From Capsulimonadaceae bacterium (GTDB lineage: Bacteria > Armatimonadota > Armatimonadia > Armatimonadales > Capsulimonadaceae): a stretch of DNA of 64,000 nt. Made by a program: the position numbers and the translations under genes. Positions 9,397-19,086 of the stretch are shown here, one piece after another; position 1 is the first letter of the stretch, and every line of letters begins with the position of its first letter. The DNA lies in the NCBI GenBank assembly GCA_031292625.1, contig JARLGU010000021.1, positions 44,682 to 108,681 of the forward strand, given 5' to 3'. The notes under the pieces are model-generated. The model did no database searches, had not been told where the DNA came from, and worked only from the letters and a program-made list of their open reading frames with translations.

Positions 9397-10794
9397 ATGG
9401 AAATTCCCGACGACGAAATGCAGGTCTGCCTCAGCGTTCTTCAGCGTATCGCAAACGCAAGGTGCACAATTCAGCGCAGCGAGCGGTTCAACACGCTGAT
9501 CTCAAAGGTCTACCGCGAGGGCAAACGCTACGACCAGCAAGAGCTAGACCGCCGTCAGAGGGCAGCCGACCGCGAGGTGCAGGCGACCACGGGCATGGTT
9601 CAGATCCAGCGCGACGCGGTTAGTCCGGCCGCGCTCCCGGCCCCGGATGCTCAAACGGACGCCCCTCCGCCGGTGCGCGTGCTGAACCAGCCAGAGGCGT
9701 GCTATATCTGCAAGGCCGAGTTTACCGAAGTCCACTTTTTCTATCACCTGCTCTGCCCAAAATGCGCTGAATATAACTACCGGATGCGCAGTCTTTCCTC
9801 GGATCTGAGCGGCCGGACCGCAATGGTCACGGGCGGCCGCGTTAAGATCGGGCACCAGACGGTCCTGCGGCTTCTTCGAGACGGCGCGAACGTCATCGTC
9901 ACGACGCGTTTCCCGCATGCGGCCGCCAAGCGCCTCTACGCCGAACCGGACTCCGCCAATTGGCGCGACCGCGTCCGCGTCTTCGGTCTCGACCTGCGCA
10001 ACATTCCCACCGTTGAGCTCTTTGCGCAACACCTGTTGGACACGGAGCCATCGATCGACATCCTGATCCACAACGCGGCGCAAACAATCCGGCGACCGCG
10101 CGGGTTCTACAACGAACTCGTCGCGCAGGAGCAGAATCCTCAGGCGTTCCTGCCTGCCGAAGTGCGCCGGCTGGTCGCCAAGGACGCGCCGTCCACGCTC
10201 GCAATCTCCGATAGCTCAACCCTGCTGCCATCGGTCATGCCGACGGTCACCGACGTCCTCCCGGCGGATGCCTTCCACGACAATGAAGAGTTGGCCGATC
10301 AGCGGTCGGAGAACAGTTGGCGATTGAAGCTTGACGACGTGGGACCACAGGAGATGCTCGAGGTGCAGCTTGTCAACTCGGTCGCGCCGTTCTTGCTGAA
10401 CAGCCGCCTCAAGCCGCTCATGATGCGCGCCCCGTTCGAGCGCCGCTTTATCGTAAACGTCAGCGCGATGGAAGGCCAATTCGCGCGCCGCAAGACGATC
10501 TACCACCCGCACACGAACATGGCGAAGGCCGCGCTGAACATGATGACCCGCACATCCGGCGACGATTACGCCCGTGACCACATCTACATGACGAGCGTCG
10601 ATACAGGCTGGGTCACCGACGAAAACCCCGGCCCGCGCCGCATGCGCAAGCAGCAAGAGACCGGCTTCTTCGCTCCCCTAGACATCATCGACGGCATGGC
10701 CCGCATCTACCATCCCATCGCCGCCGGCATCAACGAGCCCGCGGAGCCGTTCTACGGCGTGTTTTTGAAGGACTACGCCGTAACGCCGTGGTAA
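9397..10794 (+). CDS. SDR family oxidoreductase with N-terminal zinc ribbon
   Basis: A 465-residue protein. Residues about 1-85 are charged and helical, residues about 98-130 hold a zinc-ribbon-like CYIC...CPKC pair, and the rest is a short-chain dehydrogenase with the nucleotide motif TGGRVKIG and the NIHNAA-like IDILIHNAAQ strand. The usual YxxxK catalytic pair is not present in standard form: the segment reads YHPHTNMAKAAL, so the residue four before the lysine is threonine. The ORF track opens at 9196 inside the reductase gene; I use the ATG at 9397. The substrate is unknown. The alpha-mannosidase gene starts 75 bases later. Confidence 0.82.
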   Translation: MEIPDDEMQVCLSVLQRIANARCTIQRSERFNTLISKVYREGKRYDQQELDRRQRAADREVQATTGMVQIQRDAVSPAALPAPDAQTDAPPPVRVLNQPEACYICKAEFTEVHFFYHLLCPKCAEYNYRMRSLSSDLSGRTAMVTGGRVKIGHQTVLRLLRDGANVIVTTRFPHAAAKRLYAEPDSANWRDRVRVFGLDLRNIPTVELFAQHLLDTEPSIDILIHNAAQTIRRPRGFYNELVAQEQNPQAFLPAEVRRLVAKDAPSTLAISDSSTLLPSVMPTVTDVLPADAFHDNEELADQRSENSWRLKLDDVGPQEMLEVQLVNSVAPFLLNSRLKPLMMRAPFERRFIVNVSAMEGQFARRKTIYHPHTNMAKAALNMMTRTSGDDYARDHIYMTSVDTGWVTDENPGPRRMRKQQETGFFAPLDIIDGMARIYHPIAAGINEPAEPFYGVFLKDYAVTPW

Positions 10795-10869
10795 TAGGAC
10801 GCTAGATGCTCGCGCCTATGGCGCGCCACGAATCTCGTTTTGCAAGCCAAACTTCTAATGAGGTAAGTT

Positions 10870-13257
10870 ATGACCGAGTTCGCCAATATCGACGAAATCC
10901 TCGTCGTGCCGCAATTCCACTACGACGTCGCATACCTGCAAACCGAAGAGCAATATTACCCGCGCTGCTTCGACAACTTCCGGCAGGCGATCGCTCTCAT
11001 GGACGCCAACCCCGACTATCGCTACACGATCGAGCAGCCGTTTCTGATCGAGGCGTTCGAGAAGCGATGCCCGGACGACTTCGTGAGGCTCACGGCATGC
11101 CAGAAGCGCGGCCAGCTCGAATTTGGCGGGGCGCTCTACGTTATTCCCGATATGAACATCCCTTGCGGCGAAGCGCTTATCCGGCACGTCCTGCTCGGCA
11201 AGCGATACGTCGCCAGCCGCTTCGGCGTCGATGTCAGGATAGCCTGGATCGCGGATACGTGGGGACATTCGCCATCTTTGCCGGGGATCATGAGACACGC
11301 TGGTATCGACACCTATATCTTCAGCCGCGGAATGCGCCCTGAGCTGCGAAAAGGGGAGTTCATATGGAGAGGCCTGGGCGAAACGGAAATCGTCGCACAC
11401 TGGCTTCCCGCTGGATATAGCTCCATTCGCTTCCCGTCGGAAACCGAAATCGAAAACGCGCTCGAACTCAACATGGCGTCCGCGACTGAGGAAAATCTTC
11501 GCTCGGTCTCCCAAGGGATTCGCAATGTGCTGTCTCAAAATACGGTGTTGATTTGCAACGGCGGCGATATGGCGCCGCCACAGGCGAGTGCGCCATCGGT
11601 AGTTAGCCGCTGGCAGGAGCAGGGCTTGCCCGTTCGATTCGGCAAGCTCGCCGAATACGCAGAGGCTCTGCATGACAGCGCGGCGGCCCTGCCTCGGATC
11701 GAAGCAGACTTCAATCCGCTGTTTGTCGGCGCCCAGGCGTCGCGGATACGGCTTAAGCAGCTTAACAGAAAGCTCGAAAACGCTTTGCTTTCGATTGAAG
11801 CGCTTCATGCATCCCTCCGCATTGGCGGCGCCAACGCGCCAATGCCGCCAATCGAACGCGCATGGAAGATCTGCCTCAAGAACCAGTTCCACGATATCAT
11901 TTCGGGCACCCTGGTCGACGGCGCATACCACGATGCGCTGCGCGACTACGATACCGCGCTTAGCGATGTCGCGCTCGCGGCCGAAACGGTGTCCGGCGAG
12001 CACGGGGATATTGCCGTATTTAACCCGAGCGGATTTGCGAGAAGCGAATGGATAGAGACCAAAGCCGGCGCTGGGCAAGTAAACGTCCAGCCGTACGGCT
12101 GGTCCCCGCTGCCGGAGAAGGCGCTGCCGGAGACAATCCGCACAATCGCCCCGAACGAGGACATCGTTATCGAGAACGAGTTCTGGCGCGTCGTTGTTGG
12201 TCCGAGCGGGGTGATCACAAGTTGTCTAGACCAAAGAACCTGCGAAGAGTTCGTGGGCGAAAGCTGGGGCAACCTGGTTTATAAACCGGACAACGGCGAT
12301 CTGTGGCGTCTCGACCATAGTCCCCTCGACGGCGGATCGTTACAGTCGGCGCTGACGGAGCCGGGGATAGACGATCCGATGAGTTCCGGACCTGACCCGC
12401 TCGTAAACGATGGTCCTGTTCGTCAGGATCGATCCCGAAGCGAGAGAACGCTGGCGCAACGAAACGGGAAGCAGACGGTGACTGCACGGGGAAATCTCAG
12501 CTTCTGGCAGAATTCCGTCGGGTACGAAACCACGATTTCGCTCATAGCGGGCGATCCCGTAATCCACTTTAGGACCGTGTGCCATCCGCATGGACGCCAC
12601 TACCGCATCTATTCCTGCTTTGCGACGCCTTGGTCCACTTGCACGGCGCGGCATGGAATTCCGTTCGGCGCGATTATTCGCGATGCTAAGCGCTACGCCG
12701 ACCAGAATTATGTCGAGGCGATTGGGCCCGGCAAACGCGGCGTTCGCGTTCTGAATGCCGGTTTGCCAGGCAATGCCGTGGTGGATGGAGTTGCGTCCAT
12801 TCTTCTCTTCCGGTCGGCGGCAATGGAATATAAGGCGCAAAGCGACAGTGCGTTCGAGGACGGAGAAGAATTGATATTCGAGTACGGCGTCCGCCCAATC
12901 ACCGCCGCCGATCCCGGCAGCGCCGAACGCGAAGGCGAGCGCCTCAACCGGCCGCTGCTCGTCGCCAAACGGCCGGAAGGAGCGCCGCTCACGCCGCCGC
13001 TTCTATCAATGCCGCCCAATCTCCACGTTGACGCATTCTATGCAACCACCAGCGGCGACATCATTCTGCGCGTGCATGAAGCGACCGGCGAACCAGCGGA
13101 AGGCCGCATTGTCTTCGGCGCCGCCCCCCATTCCGTGTTCGCGTCCGACGGCATGGAGACCCTTGGAGAACGCCTGGACGTCGACGGCGCTTCGATTCCC
13201 GTCAAGCTGGGTTCGTGGCAAATCGCTACGTGGAGACTGCGCTACGGGCAAGAATAG
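10870..13257 (+). CDS. Glycoside hydrolase family 38, alpha-mannosidase
   Basis: A 795-residue cytoplasmic-looking enzyme without signal peptide. The N-terminal catalytic domain has the metal-binding VPQFHYDVAY near residue 15, the nucleophile region IADTWGHSPSLPGIMRHAGI near residue 127 and NQFHDIISGT near residue 338, all diagnostic of GH38. The C-terminal half is beta-rich, as in the family. GAGGT precedes the ATG. Expected reaction is hydrolysis of terminal alpha-linked mannose from oligosaccharides taken up by the cell. It stands alone in transcription direction next to the SDR gene, so the two may form an operon. Confidence 0.93.
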   Translation: MTEFANIDEILVVPQFHYDVAYLQTEEQYYPRCFDNFRQAIALMDANPDYRYTIEQPFLIEAFEKRCPDDFVRLTACQKRGQLEFGGALYVIPDMNIPCGEALIRHVLLGKRYVASRFGVDVRIAWIADTWGHSPSLPGIMRHAGIDTYIFSRGMRPELRKGEFIWRGLGETEIVAHWLPAGYSSIRFPSETEIENALELNMASATEENLRSVSQGIRNVLSQNTVLICNGGDMAPPQASAPSVVSRWQEQGLPVRFGKLAEYAEALHDSAAALPRIEADFNPLFVGAQASRIRLKQLNRKLENALLSIEALHASLRIGGANAPMPPIERAWKICLKNQFHDIISGTLVDGAYHDALRDYDTALSDVALAAETVSGEHGDIAVFNPSGFARSEWIETKAGAGQVNVQPYGWSPLPEKALPETIRTIAPNEDIVIENEFWRVVVGPSGVITSCLDQRTCEEFVGESWGNLVYKPDNGDLWRLDHSPLDGGSLQSALTEPGIDDPMSSGPDPLVNDGPVRQDRSRSERTLAQRNGKQTVTARGNLSFWQNSVGYETTISLIAGDPVIHFRTVCHPHGRHYRIYSCFATPWSTCTARHGIPFGAIIRDAKRYADQNYVEAIGPGKRGVRVLNAGLPGNAVVDGVASILLFRSAAMEYKAQSDSAFEDGEELIFEYGVRPITAADPGSAEREGERLNRPLLVAKRPEGAPLTPPLLSMPPNLHVDAFYATTSGDIILRVHEATGEPAEGRIVFGAAPHSVFASDGMETLGERLDVDGASIPVKLGSWQIATWRLRYGQE

Positions 13258-13362
13258 CCTGCGCCGCAAGCTGCACGGACGTCTCTTGTCCGGCGCCCGC
13301 ATCGAATAAGGAATATACCGTCAGACCGTGGTGATGCACGGCGGAGAGCAGTGGAGACGCCA

Positions 13363-13728
13363 ATGGACTCAGCCAATACGCCGGATGCTCGGCTATCAAT
13401 CGCATCAGAATACGTGATCAACCTGTTCGCGCAGAATTATGAGGCTGCATACAGCCTCTGCACCTCAACCATTCGGCAATCAGTAACGCCGGAAAGGGCG
13501 GCCGCTGGACGCGCGCTGTACATAAAGAACTGGGGCGACTTTAAGGGGATTACCGGTTCCGAAGAACAACACTTTTCGAAACCCAACGGAGTATTCGACG
13601 GATATTCTCTTCAGTGCGAGTTTGAAGACGGCATTAAGACGATCGATATCGTGTTCGATCACGAACCGCGCCAAAATGAGATCTACAGCATCGAAATTCC
13701 GGACGACCAGGAGTTCCAAATAGACTAG
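13363..13728 (+). CDS. Small NTF2-like protein of unknown function
   Basis: A 121-residue soluble acidic protein. The pattern of a long first helix (ASEYVINLFAQNYEAAYSLC) followed by alternating strands ending in IDIVFDHEPRQNEIYSIEI is like small NTF2-fold domains such as DUF3887, but I do not recognise a specific family. I use the ATG at 13363, which has GGAG six bases upstream, rather than the GTG at 13351. It is convergent with recQ. Confidence 0.6.
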   Translation: MDSANTPDARLSIASEYVINLFAQNYEAAYSLCTSTIRQSVTPERAAAGRALYIKNWGDFKGITGSEEQHFSKPNGVFDGYSLQCEFEDGIKTIDIVFDHEPRQNEIYSIEIPDDQEFQID

Positions 13729-13765
13729 CCGGCTTCTTCCGCGCTGCGCCTCTCCCCGGGCCCGA

Positions 13766-15724
13766 TCACCCCTCCGCCGCCAGCCACGCGAGCACGTCGC
13801 GGAAGTGCGCGTCCTCCAGCGCGCCGTAGAGTGCGTTGCGCGTGAGCTTGGCGCGTATGAGCGCCGGGCTGGTTAAGCCGCAGAGAAATCGCGCTGATTG
13901 GCGCGGCAGGGCAAGCGCCGCGGGATGCTTTGCGCGCAGCTGCTTGAACGCTTCTACATCGAGCGCACCGGGTACGTCGTGCTTGCTTGCCGTAGGCTGC
14001 AATGGGCGGGCGGCGCCGGTGCGGCAATGGGTGCAGTGGCCGCAAGGCTCCGCGCGAATCTCGCCGAAGTGCGCGACAAGCAAGTTTGTCTGGCAACCGT
14101 CGTGTCCAACGAGGTCGACCACCTGACGCAATCGCGCCTCCTCGGCCTGCTCGCGACGCAGGTAGCGGCTTTCCAGCTCAGCCGCGACCGAGTCGGCGTC
14201 GTACTCGCCAGGCTGGCGGTAGTATCGGTGGCGCAGCTCCGATGCGCGCAGCTCGATCCAGGCGTGTTGTTCCAGATACTCGAGCGCCTTGGCAACGCGT
14301 CCTCGCGGCTTCCGTAGTCGTTCGGCGAATTCATCGGGGTTCAGCGTATGCCACTTCGCGCCGAACTTCGATTTCTCGAACAGGTCTCGTACGAGTTGAG
14401 CCGGTTCGCCGGAAAACTGCGATGCGATCCACTCCATGTCCTTAAGCGGCCGGAACTGATATCCCGCATAAAACGGCGTCCCTTGCCGAAACACGCCCAG
14501 CAGTTCAAGATACGTCAGCGCCGTGCGCAAGACGAGCATCCGGATATCAAAGCGAAAGGAAAGGTCGTACTGGCTTATCGCGAACTCGTCGCCCAGCGAC
14601 AGCAGTTCGCCAACCAGACCCCGCAGCGATTCCAGCGTCGGAGTGTCGCCATAGACGAAATTCTCCAGCGTCGTCAGGTCCTCCGCGCACGCCAGCATCT
14701 CGACCGTGGAAGGTTTGTCGTCGCGTCCCGCTCGTCCAATCTCCTGGCTATAGCTCTCCAGGCTCTTCGGCAGATTGTAATGATAGACGTAGCGCACATC
14801 AGCTTTGTCGATCCCCATGCCGAAAGCGATGGTCGCGACCACAATGTGCGATGCCGATTCCATCCACCAGTCTTGCACGGCGTGACGCTCCTCCGCCTCC
14901 ATTCCCGCATGATAGGCCTTCGCCTCGAACCCAGCGCTCGTCAAGCCGTTCGCGATCCGCTCCGCCGTCTTCTGCAGCGTGACGTAGACGATCGTGGGGC
15001 CTACAGGCCGGTTGCGCAAGCGAGTTGCGAGCACCGTATCGCGATCGGCAGCGGAGACAGGCGTCGTCGCCAGCATCAGATTGCGCCGGTAAAAGCCCGT
15101 TACAATCGCTGCGCTCTCATCGATGTTGAACGCCCGGCAAATGTCGCGCACCACGTCAGGCGTCGCCGTCGCGGTCAGCGCCAGGACGCGCTCAGCGCCG
15201 ATTGCGCGCGCGGTCTCGGCGATCTTGAGGTAGTCGGGGCGGAAGTTATGGCCCCACTCGGAGATGCAATGCGCCTCATCGACCGCGAAGAGCGAGATCT
15301 TCGCCTGCTTGATCATGGACAGGAACCGCTCGTTATTGAAACGCTCGGGCGAGACATAAAGAAGGCGCAGTTCGCCTGAGCGGATCTGGTCCGTCACCCG
15401 GCGCGATCCGTCGGCGCCCAGCGAGCTATCCAGCCGCGCCGCTGCAATGTTGCGGCTAAGCAGAAAGTCGATCTGATCCTTCATCAGCGCAATCAGCGGC
15501 GAGACAACCAGCGTAACGCCATCGAAGGCGAGCGCGGGAAGCTGGTAGCAGAGCGACTTCCCGCCGCCGGTCGGAAAGACCGCTAACGCCGCGCCCTTAT
15601 TGATGATCGCATCGATCACCTCGCGCTGGCCAGGCCGGAATTCGCCGAAACCGAAGTGCTGCTGGAGCAGTTCTTGCATTTGCGTTTCTGATCCTAATTT
15701 CAGTGCATCCAATGCAGCACTCAC
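13766..15724 (-). CDS. recQ: ATP-dependent DNA helicase RecQ
   Basis: A 652-residue superfamily 2 helicase that unwinds DNA 3' to 5' in recombination and repair. Visible motifs are FRPGQREVIDAI, Walker A FPTGGGKSLCYQLPAL near residue 52, Walker B VDEAHC with the RecQ continuation ISEWGHNFRPDY, and motif VI QEIGRAGRD. The zinc-binding part has CGHCTHC near residue 565. The last 80 residues could be a shortened or divergent HRDC domain. The start is a GTG with GGAGG upstream. It follows gadB on the same strand with a 40-base gap. Confidence 0.95.
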   Translation of the reverse strand: MSAALDALKLGSETQMQELLQQHFGFGEFRPGQREVIDAIINKGAALAVFPTGGGKSLCYQLPALAFDGVTLVVSPLIALMKDQIDFLLSRNIAAARLDSSLGADGSRRVTDQIRSGELRLLYVSPERFNNERFLSMIKQAKISLFAVDEAHCISEWGHNFRPDYLKIAETARAIGAERVLALTATATPDVVRDICRAFNIDESAAIVTGFYRRNLMLATTPVSAADRDTVLATRLRNRPVGPTIVYVTLQKTAERIANGLTSAGFEAKAYHAGMEAEERHAVQDWWMESASHIVVATIAFGMGIDKADVRYVYHYNLPKSLESYSQEIGRAGRDDKPSTVEMLACAEDLTTLENFVYGDTPTLESLRGLVGELLSLGDEFAISQYDLSFRFDIRMLVLRTALTYLELLGVFRQGTPFYAGYQFRPLKDMEWIASQFSGEPAQLVRDLFEKSKFGAKWHTLNPDEFAERLRKPRGRVAKALEYLEQHAWIELRASELRHRYYRQPGEYDADSVAAELESRYLRREQAEEARLRQVVDLVGHDGCQTNLLVAHFGEIRAEPCGHCTHCRTGAARPLQPTASKHDVPGALDVEAFKQLRAKHPAALALPRQSARFLCGLTSPALIRAKLTRNALYGALEDAHFRDVLAWLAAEG

Positions 15725-15764
15725 AGCAGTCCTCCAGAAACGGAAATCGAAGCGCTAAATACTT

Positions 15765-17162
15765 TCAATGCTTGAACCCGCTCCCATCCGCCTCAGTTTG
15801 CGGCGACGTTACCGGATGCGCGCGGAAGTAATCGAGCGCCCGGTGCAGGTCCCCGATGAGCATGTCGGCCATATCACGCGTGAAGCCATTGCGGCACAAG
15901 ATGCGCTGGACGGCGACATCCTCGACATTCGCAGGCAACGAGTACGCGGGCACCTGCCAACCGCGCACGCGCAGGCGATCCGCGAGGTCGTAGAGGCTGA
16001 AGCCGGGATCGACGCCGGCCTTGAACTTCCACGTGCAGCCAGGCAGCCCGCCCGCGCCATCGTAAACGATGTCGAACAATCCGGCATTCGCGATCTCGCG
16101 CGCAATCTTCTGACCGATCGCGGCGCTGGTTCCGTGGACGCGTGCGTATCCTTCCCTGCCAAGGCGAACGAGATTATAGTATTGACTGATCACCTGCCCA
16201 CCCGGCCGCGAGAAGTTGAGCGCAAACGTCGGCATTTCGCCGCCGAGGTAGTTCACGCGAAACACCAGATCGTTGGGCAAGTCCTTCTCCTCGCGCCAGA
16301 TCACCCACCCCACGCCGAGCGGGCTCAAGCCGAACTTGTGCCCGGAGGAGTTAATCGACTTGACGCGGGGCAGGCGGAAATCCCAAACCACATCCGGCGT
16401 CAGAAACGGCGCGACGAAACCGCCGCTCGCCGCATCGACGTGGATCGGCACATCGATCCCAGTGCGCGTCTGCAGGTCGTCGAGCGCCGCCGCGATCTGC
16501 TGGACCGGCTCGTACATCAGCGTGAAAGTCTGCCCGAGCGTCGGAACAACCCCGATCGTGTTCTCATCCACCCGCTCAAGCACCTGGTCGACGGTCATCG
16601 TGTACTGGTCGCGCTCCATGGGCGCTTCGCGGATCTCGACATCGAAGTAGCGACAGAACTTGTGCCAGCAGACCTGGACTGGTCCCGTCACGAGATTGGG
16701 GCGCTCGATGGACTTTCCAGCCGCCTTTTGCCACTCGCGCCAGCGCCACTTGAGCGCTAGCCCGCCAAGCATCGCCGCCTCGCTCGAACCGGTCGTCGAG
16801 CATCCTACCGCGCTCACGGACTCCGGAGCATTCCAAAGGTCCGCGATCATATGAACGCAACGGGATTCAATTTCGGCGGTCTGCGGATACTCGTCCTTGT
16901 CGATCATGTTCTTGTCGACACAATCGTCCATGAGCTTGCGGATCTGTGGTTCCAGAGTAGTCTGGCAAAATGTCGCCAGGTTTTGCTTGCTGCTGCCGTC
17001 GAGAATGAGTTCATCGTGGATAAGCTGATACACGGCATCCGCGTCCTGCTGCGCGCGCGGCATCCGGCATTTGGGGAGGATCGTGCCCGATATGGGCGAA
17101 ACGATGGCGTCGTGACACGGCGTCTCGTGATCGCAGCCGTGCTTATGGCGATGTAGCGACAT
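15765..17162 (-). CDS. gadB: Glutamate decarboxylase
   Basis: A 465-residue pyridoxal-phosphate enzyme that converts glutamate to GABA with consumption of a proton, usually for acid resistance. The PLP lysine lies in [17 protein letters not shown] near residue 275, and the group II decarboxylase segments [21 protein letters not shown] and [14 protein letters not shown] are intact. The length is that of the bacterial GadB family. AAGGAG precedes the ATG. No antiporter gene is adjacent; recQ follows and a small secreted protein gene is divergent upstream. Confidence 0.96.
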   Translation of the reverse strand: MSLHRHKHGCDHETPCHDAIVSPISGTILPKCRMPRAQQDADAVYQLIHDELILDGSSKQNLATFCQTTLEPQIRKLMDDCVDKNMIDKDEYPQTAEIESRCVHMIADLWNAPESVSAVGCSTTGSSEAAMLGGLALKWRWREWQKAAGKSIERPNLVTGPVQVCWHKFCRYFDVEIREAPMERDQYTMTVDQVLERVDENTIGVVPTLGQTFTLMYEPVQQIAAALDDLQTRTGIDVPIHVDAASGGFVAPFLTPDVVWDFRLPRVKSINSSGHKFGLSPLGVGWVIWREEKDLPNDLVFRVNYLGGEMPTFALNFSRPGGQVISQYYNLVRLGREGYARVHGTSAAIGQKIAREIANAGLFDIVYDGAGGLPGCTWKFKAGVDPGFSLYDLADRLRVRGWQVPAYSLPANVEDVAVQRILCRNGFTRDMADMLIGDLHRALDYFRAHPVTSPQTEADGSGFKH

Positions 17163-17321
17163 GAGCGTATCTCCTTCGGCGCAGTTGCCTGGGCAATGGA
17201 AGTCAGTCCTTCTCCGTCCTCATTCCACAATCGGCACGCACCGACATCTCATTTGGCGCCGCATGTGGACTGTCCCAGCCGTCAACACGGTTGGACGCGA
17301 TGTTTCGATTGCCTGCTTGTG

Positions 17322-17348
17322 GGATATATCGTTCTTAACGATATATCC
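17322..17348. promoter_or_regulatory. Perfect 12-bp inverted repeat before the His-rich protein gene
   Basis: GGATATATCGTT and its exact complement are separated by CTT. The repeat ends five bases before the Shine-Dalgarno sequence of the next gene, so it could be an operator or an RNA hairpin that affects translation. Confidence 0.5.
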
Positions 17349-17363
17349 AAAAGGGAGGGTTCG

Positions 17364-17570
17364 ATGAAAATCTCAAGAATCCTGTTGGCGCTGCTTTTAG
17401 TTATGACCGTTATGAGCGCATTCGCAACGGCAGGCCCGGTGGCCGCATCTCCATCCTACGGCTCAACCATGACATCCGGCACAGCATCAGGCGCCGGTTC
17501 GACGAACTGGCGACACCACCACAGGCACCATCGCCGGCATGGCCATGGCGGAATAACCATCCGGTTGTAG
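17364..17570 (+). CDS. Small secreted histidine-rich protein
   Basis: A 68-residue protein with a clear signal peptide (KISRILLALLLVMTVMSAFATAG) and a mature part that is rich in Ser, Gly and Thr and ends in a WRHHHRHHRRHGHG tail. The tail could bind metal ions, but this is inference from composition only. GGGAGGG precedes the ATG, and I prefer this start to the upstream ORF start at 17196 because the signal peptide begins here. A GC-rich hairpin follows the stop. It is divergent from gadB. No family is recognised. Confidence 0.65.
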   Translation: MKISRILLALLLVMTVMSAFATAGPVAASPSYGSTMTSGTASGAGSTNWRHHHRHHRRHGHGGITIRL

Positions 17571-17595
17571 CTGCGGTTGCCTATCAGAAAATTGC

Positions 17596-17629
17596 CGCGC
17601 CCGCATTCCCATCAGGGTGTGCGGGCGCG
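17596..17629. terminator. Hairpin terminator between convergent small genes
   Basis: CGCGCCCGCA at 17596 pairs perfectly with TGCGGGCGCG at 17620 across a 14-base loop. On the minus strand it is followed by AATTTTCT, giving a modest T tract. It may end transcripts from both sides. Confidence 0.6.
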
Positions 17630-17655
17630 ACTGTCTTCAAGCTCAGCGATCTTGC

Positions 17656-17829
17656 TCAGCCCTTGCGTGTACGCGTTTCCGCTCCGCGCCGCTTGCCGGG
17701 ATCTTGCTGATCACTTCCCGCGACCGCCTTGGTCTCGACCGCTGTCGTCGCGGTACTGGCGGTAGCCGCCGACGACGACTTGCTAACCTTTGACTTAAGT
17801 AACTTTCGTCTGTCGTGTTTGTCTGACAA
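17656..17829 (-). CDS. Possible small basic protein
   Basis: A 57-residue frame, too short for the ORF track, starting at TTG with GAGG upstream. It would encode a lysine-, serine-, threonine- and alanine-rich peptide (SDKHDRRKLLKSKVSKSSS at the start) and ends just before the hairpin at 17596. The support is only the frame, a weak ribosome site and the terminator. It could be chance; the gap between it and the ROK gene holds a short ACGCCC/GGGCGT hairpin. Confidence 0.3.
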   Translation of the reverse strand: MSDKHDRRKLLKSKVSKSSSAATASTATTAVETKAVAGSDQQDPGKRRGAETRTRKG

Positions 17830-18004
17830 TGATCTTGCCTCGATTTCTACGCCCTTTTTTGGGCGTTGTCTATAAAGTTGTACCCATTGTCAGTCTGCAT
17901 TCGGCGCAAATCTTAAAGATGTCCCGCAAAACCCTGTGTTTGTTCGCCTTCCCGCGATCCTGTCCGACGACGCGATACGTTGCAGGCCAGCCCCAATCGA
18001 GCGC

Positions 18005-18940
18005 CTATTCCGAGACCATCGCCAGGCTTGCCGCCCCGATTACGGAAGCGTCCGGACCGAGCGATGCGGTTTTCACAGGGCAGTGATTGGGTCCCTCGAG
18101 GGCGCGCGCGCTCAGGACGCGCCGGGCTGGATCCAGCAGCCGGTTGCCAAGTAACGCGAGGCCGCCTCCGATTACAAACATATCCGGATCAATCGCATTG
18201 GCCAACGACGCCAACCCGAGACCAAGGTATTCTCCGGTACGTTCAATCGCGCGCGCCGCCGCACCGTCGGGATCGGCAAGAGCCTGGCTTGCAATCTCCT
18301 CCCCGCGAACTGGCGCTGCGTCTTCACCCGCGATCTCATGATACGTCGCGACCAACCCCGAGCCGCAAACATAGGCTTCGAGCGTACCCCTATCCCCGCC
18401 CGCGTCCAGACGGGCATCGGGAGACAAATCGATCAGAAGATGGCCGAACTCGCCTCCCGAAAAGTGCGCCCCGTGGTGAATGCGTCCATCAAACACGAGT
18501 GCGCCGCCTACTCCCGTTCCAAGCGCAAGGAAGGCAACCGTCGCAACGCCTTTTCCTGCGCCAAATCGGCACTCCCCCGACGCCAATGCGTTTACGTCGT
18601 TATCGACGCTCACAGGCAGCCCCAGGCGCTCTGAGAGCCCATCAGCAATCGCCGCCCCCGTCCAACCTGGCAGGATATCGGTCGCGCTAAGAACAACGCC
18701 TCGCCTAGAATCGATTCGCCCGCCTGCCCCGGCTCCGACGGCCGCGACCGATCCTCGCGGCACGGACGAGACAATCGTCTCCGCAAGAAGGATCGTCCTG
18801 GCGAGGACACTTGCTCCGCCCTCTCTCGCGTTTGTAGCGATCTGGCGGCGCACAACGAGGGTTCCATCGTCGTTAACCAGAGCCGCCGCGATTTTCGTGC
18901 CGCCAATGTCTATCCCAAGCGTGAGCCGTCCAGTAGTCAT
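18005..18940 (-). CDS. ROK family sugar kinase
   Basis: A 311-residue protein of the ROK family. The phosphate-binding motif LGIDIGGTKIAAALV is at the N-terminus, and GTGVGGALVFDGRIHHGAHFSGGEFGHL is at about residues 140-167. The catalytic aspartate region is SVDNDVNALASGE. The expected reaction is ATP-dependent phosphorylation of glucose or a related hexose. The normal ROK zinc motif with several cysteines after GEFGH is missing; here the segment reads DLSPDARLDAGGDRGTLEAYVCGSG with only one cysteine. It carries no DNA-binding domain, so a kinase is more likely than a NagC-type repressor. Confidence 0.87.
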   Translation of the reverse strand: MTTGRLTLGIDIGGTKIAAALVNDDGTLVVRRQIATNAREGGASVLARTILLAETIVSSVPRGSVAAVGAGAGGRIDSRRGVVLSATDILPGWTGAAIADGLSERLGLPVSVDNDVNALASGECRFGAGKGVATVAFLALGTGVGGALVFDGRIHHGAHFSGGEFGHLLIDLSPDARLDAGGDRGTLEAYVCGSGLVATYHEIAGEDAAPVRGEEIASQALADPDGAAARAIERTGEYLGLGLASLANAIDPDMFVIGGGLALLGNRLLDPARRVLSARALEGPNHCPVKTASLGPDASVIGAASLAMVSE

Positions 18941-19086
18941 ATGGGATGATGCGGGGAAGCGCGTTCCGAATCCTGCGCAAGTTGGCGCAAATCAAGACAA
19001 CATCCGCCGTCGATTACATTTCGACTGCGGATGTAAAGCGGTTGGGTAATGTTTTGGCCAGGGCGTACACCCCGCGATAAAATCGA

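Noticed and set aside
14348-15379. 343-residue plus-strand ORF
   Set aside because: Lies antisense to recQ, which has all helicase motifs; the ORF comes from high GC content.
15768-16760. 330-residue plus-strand ORF
   Set aside because: Antisense to gadB with no recognisable domain.
17577-18086. Small plus-strand ORFs between the His-rich gene and the ROK gene
   Set aside because: They run across the hairpin at 17596 and against the ROK gene, have no ribosome site and no domain.
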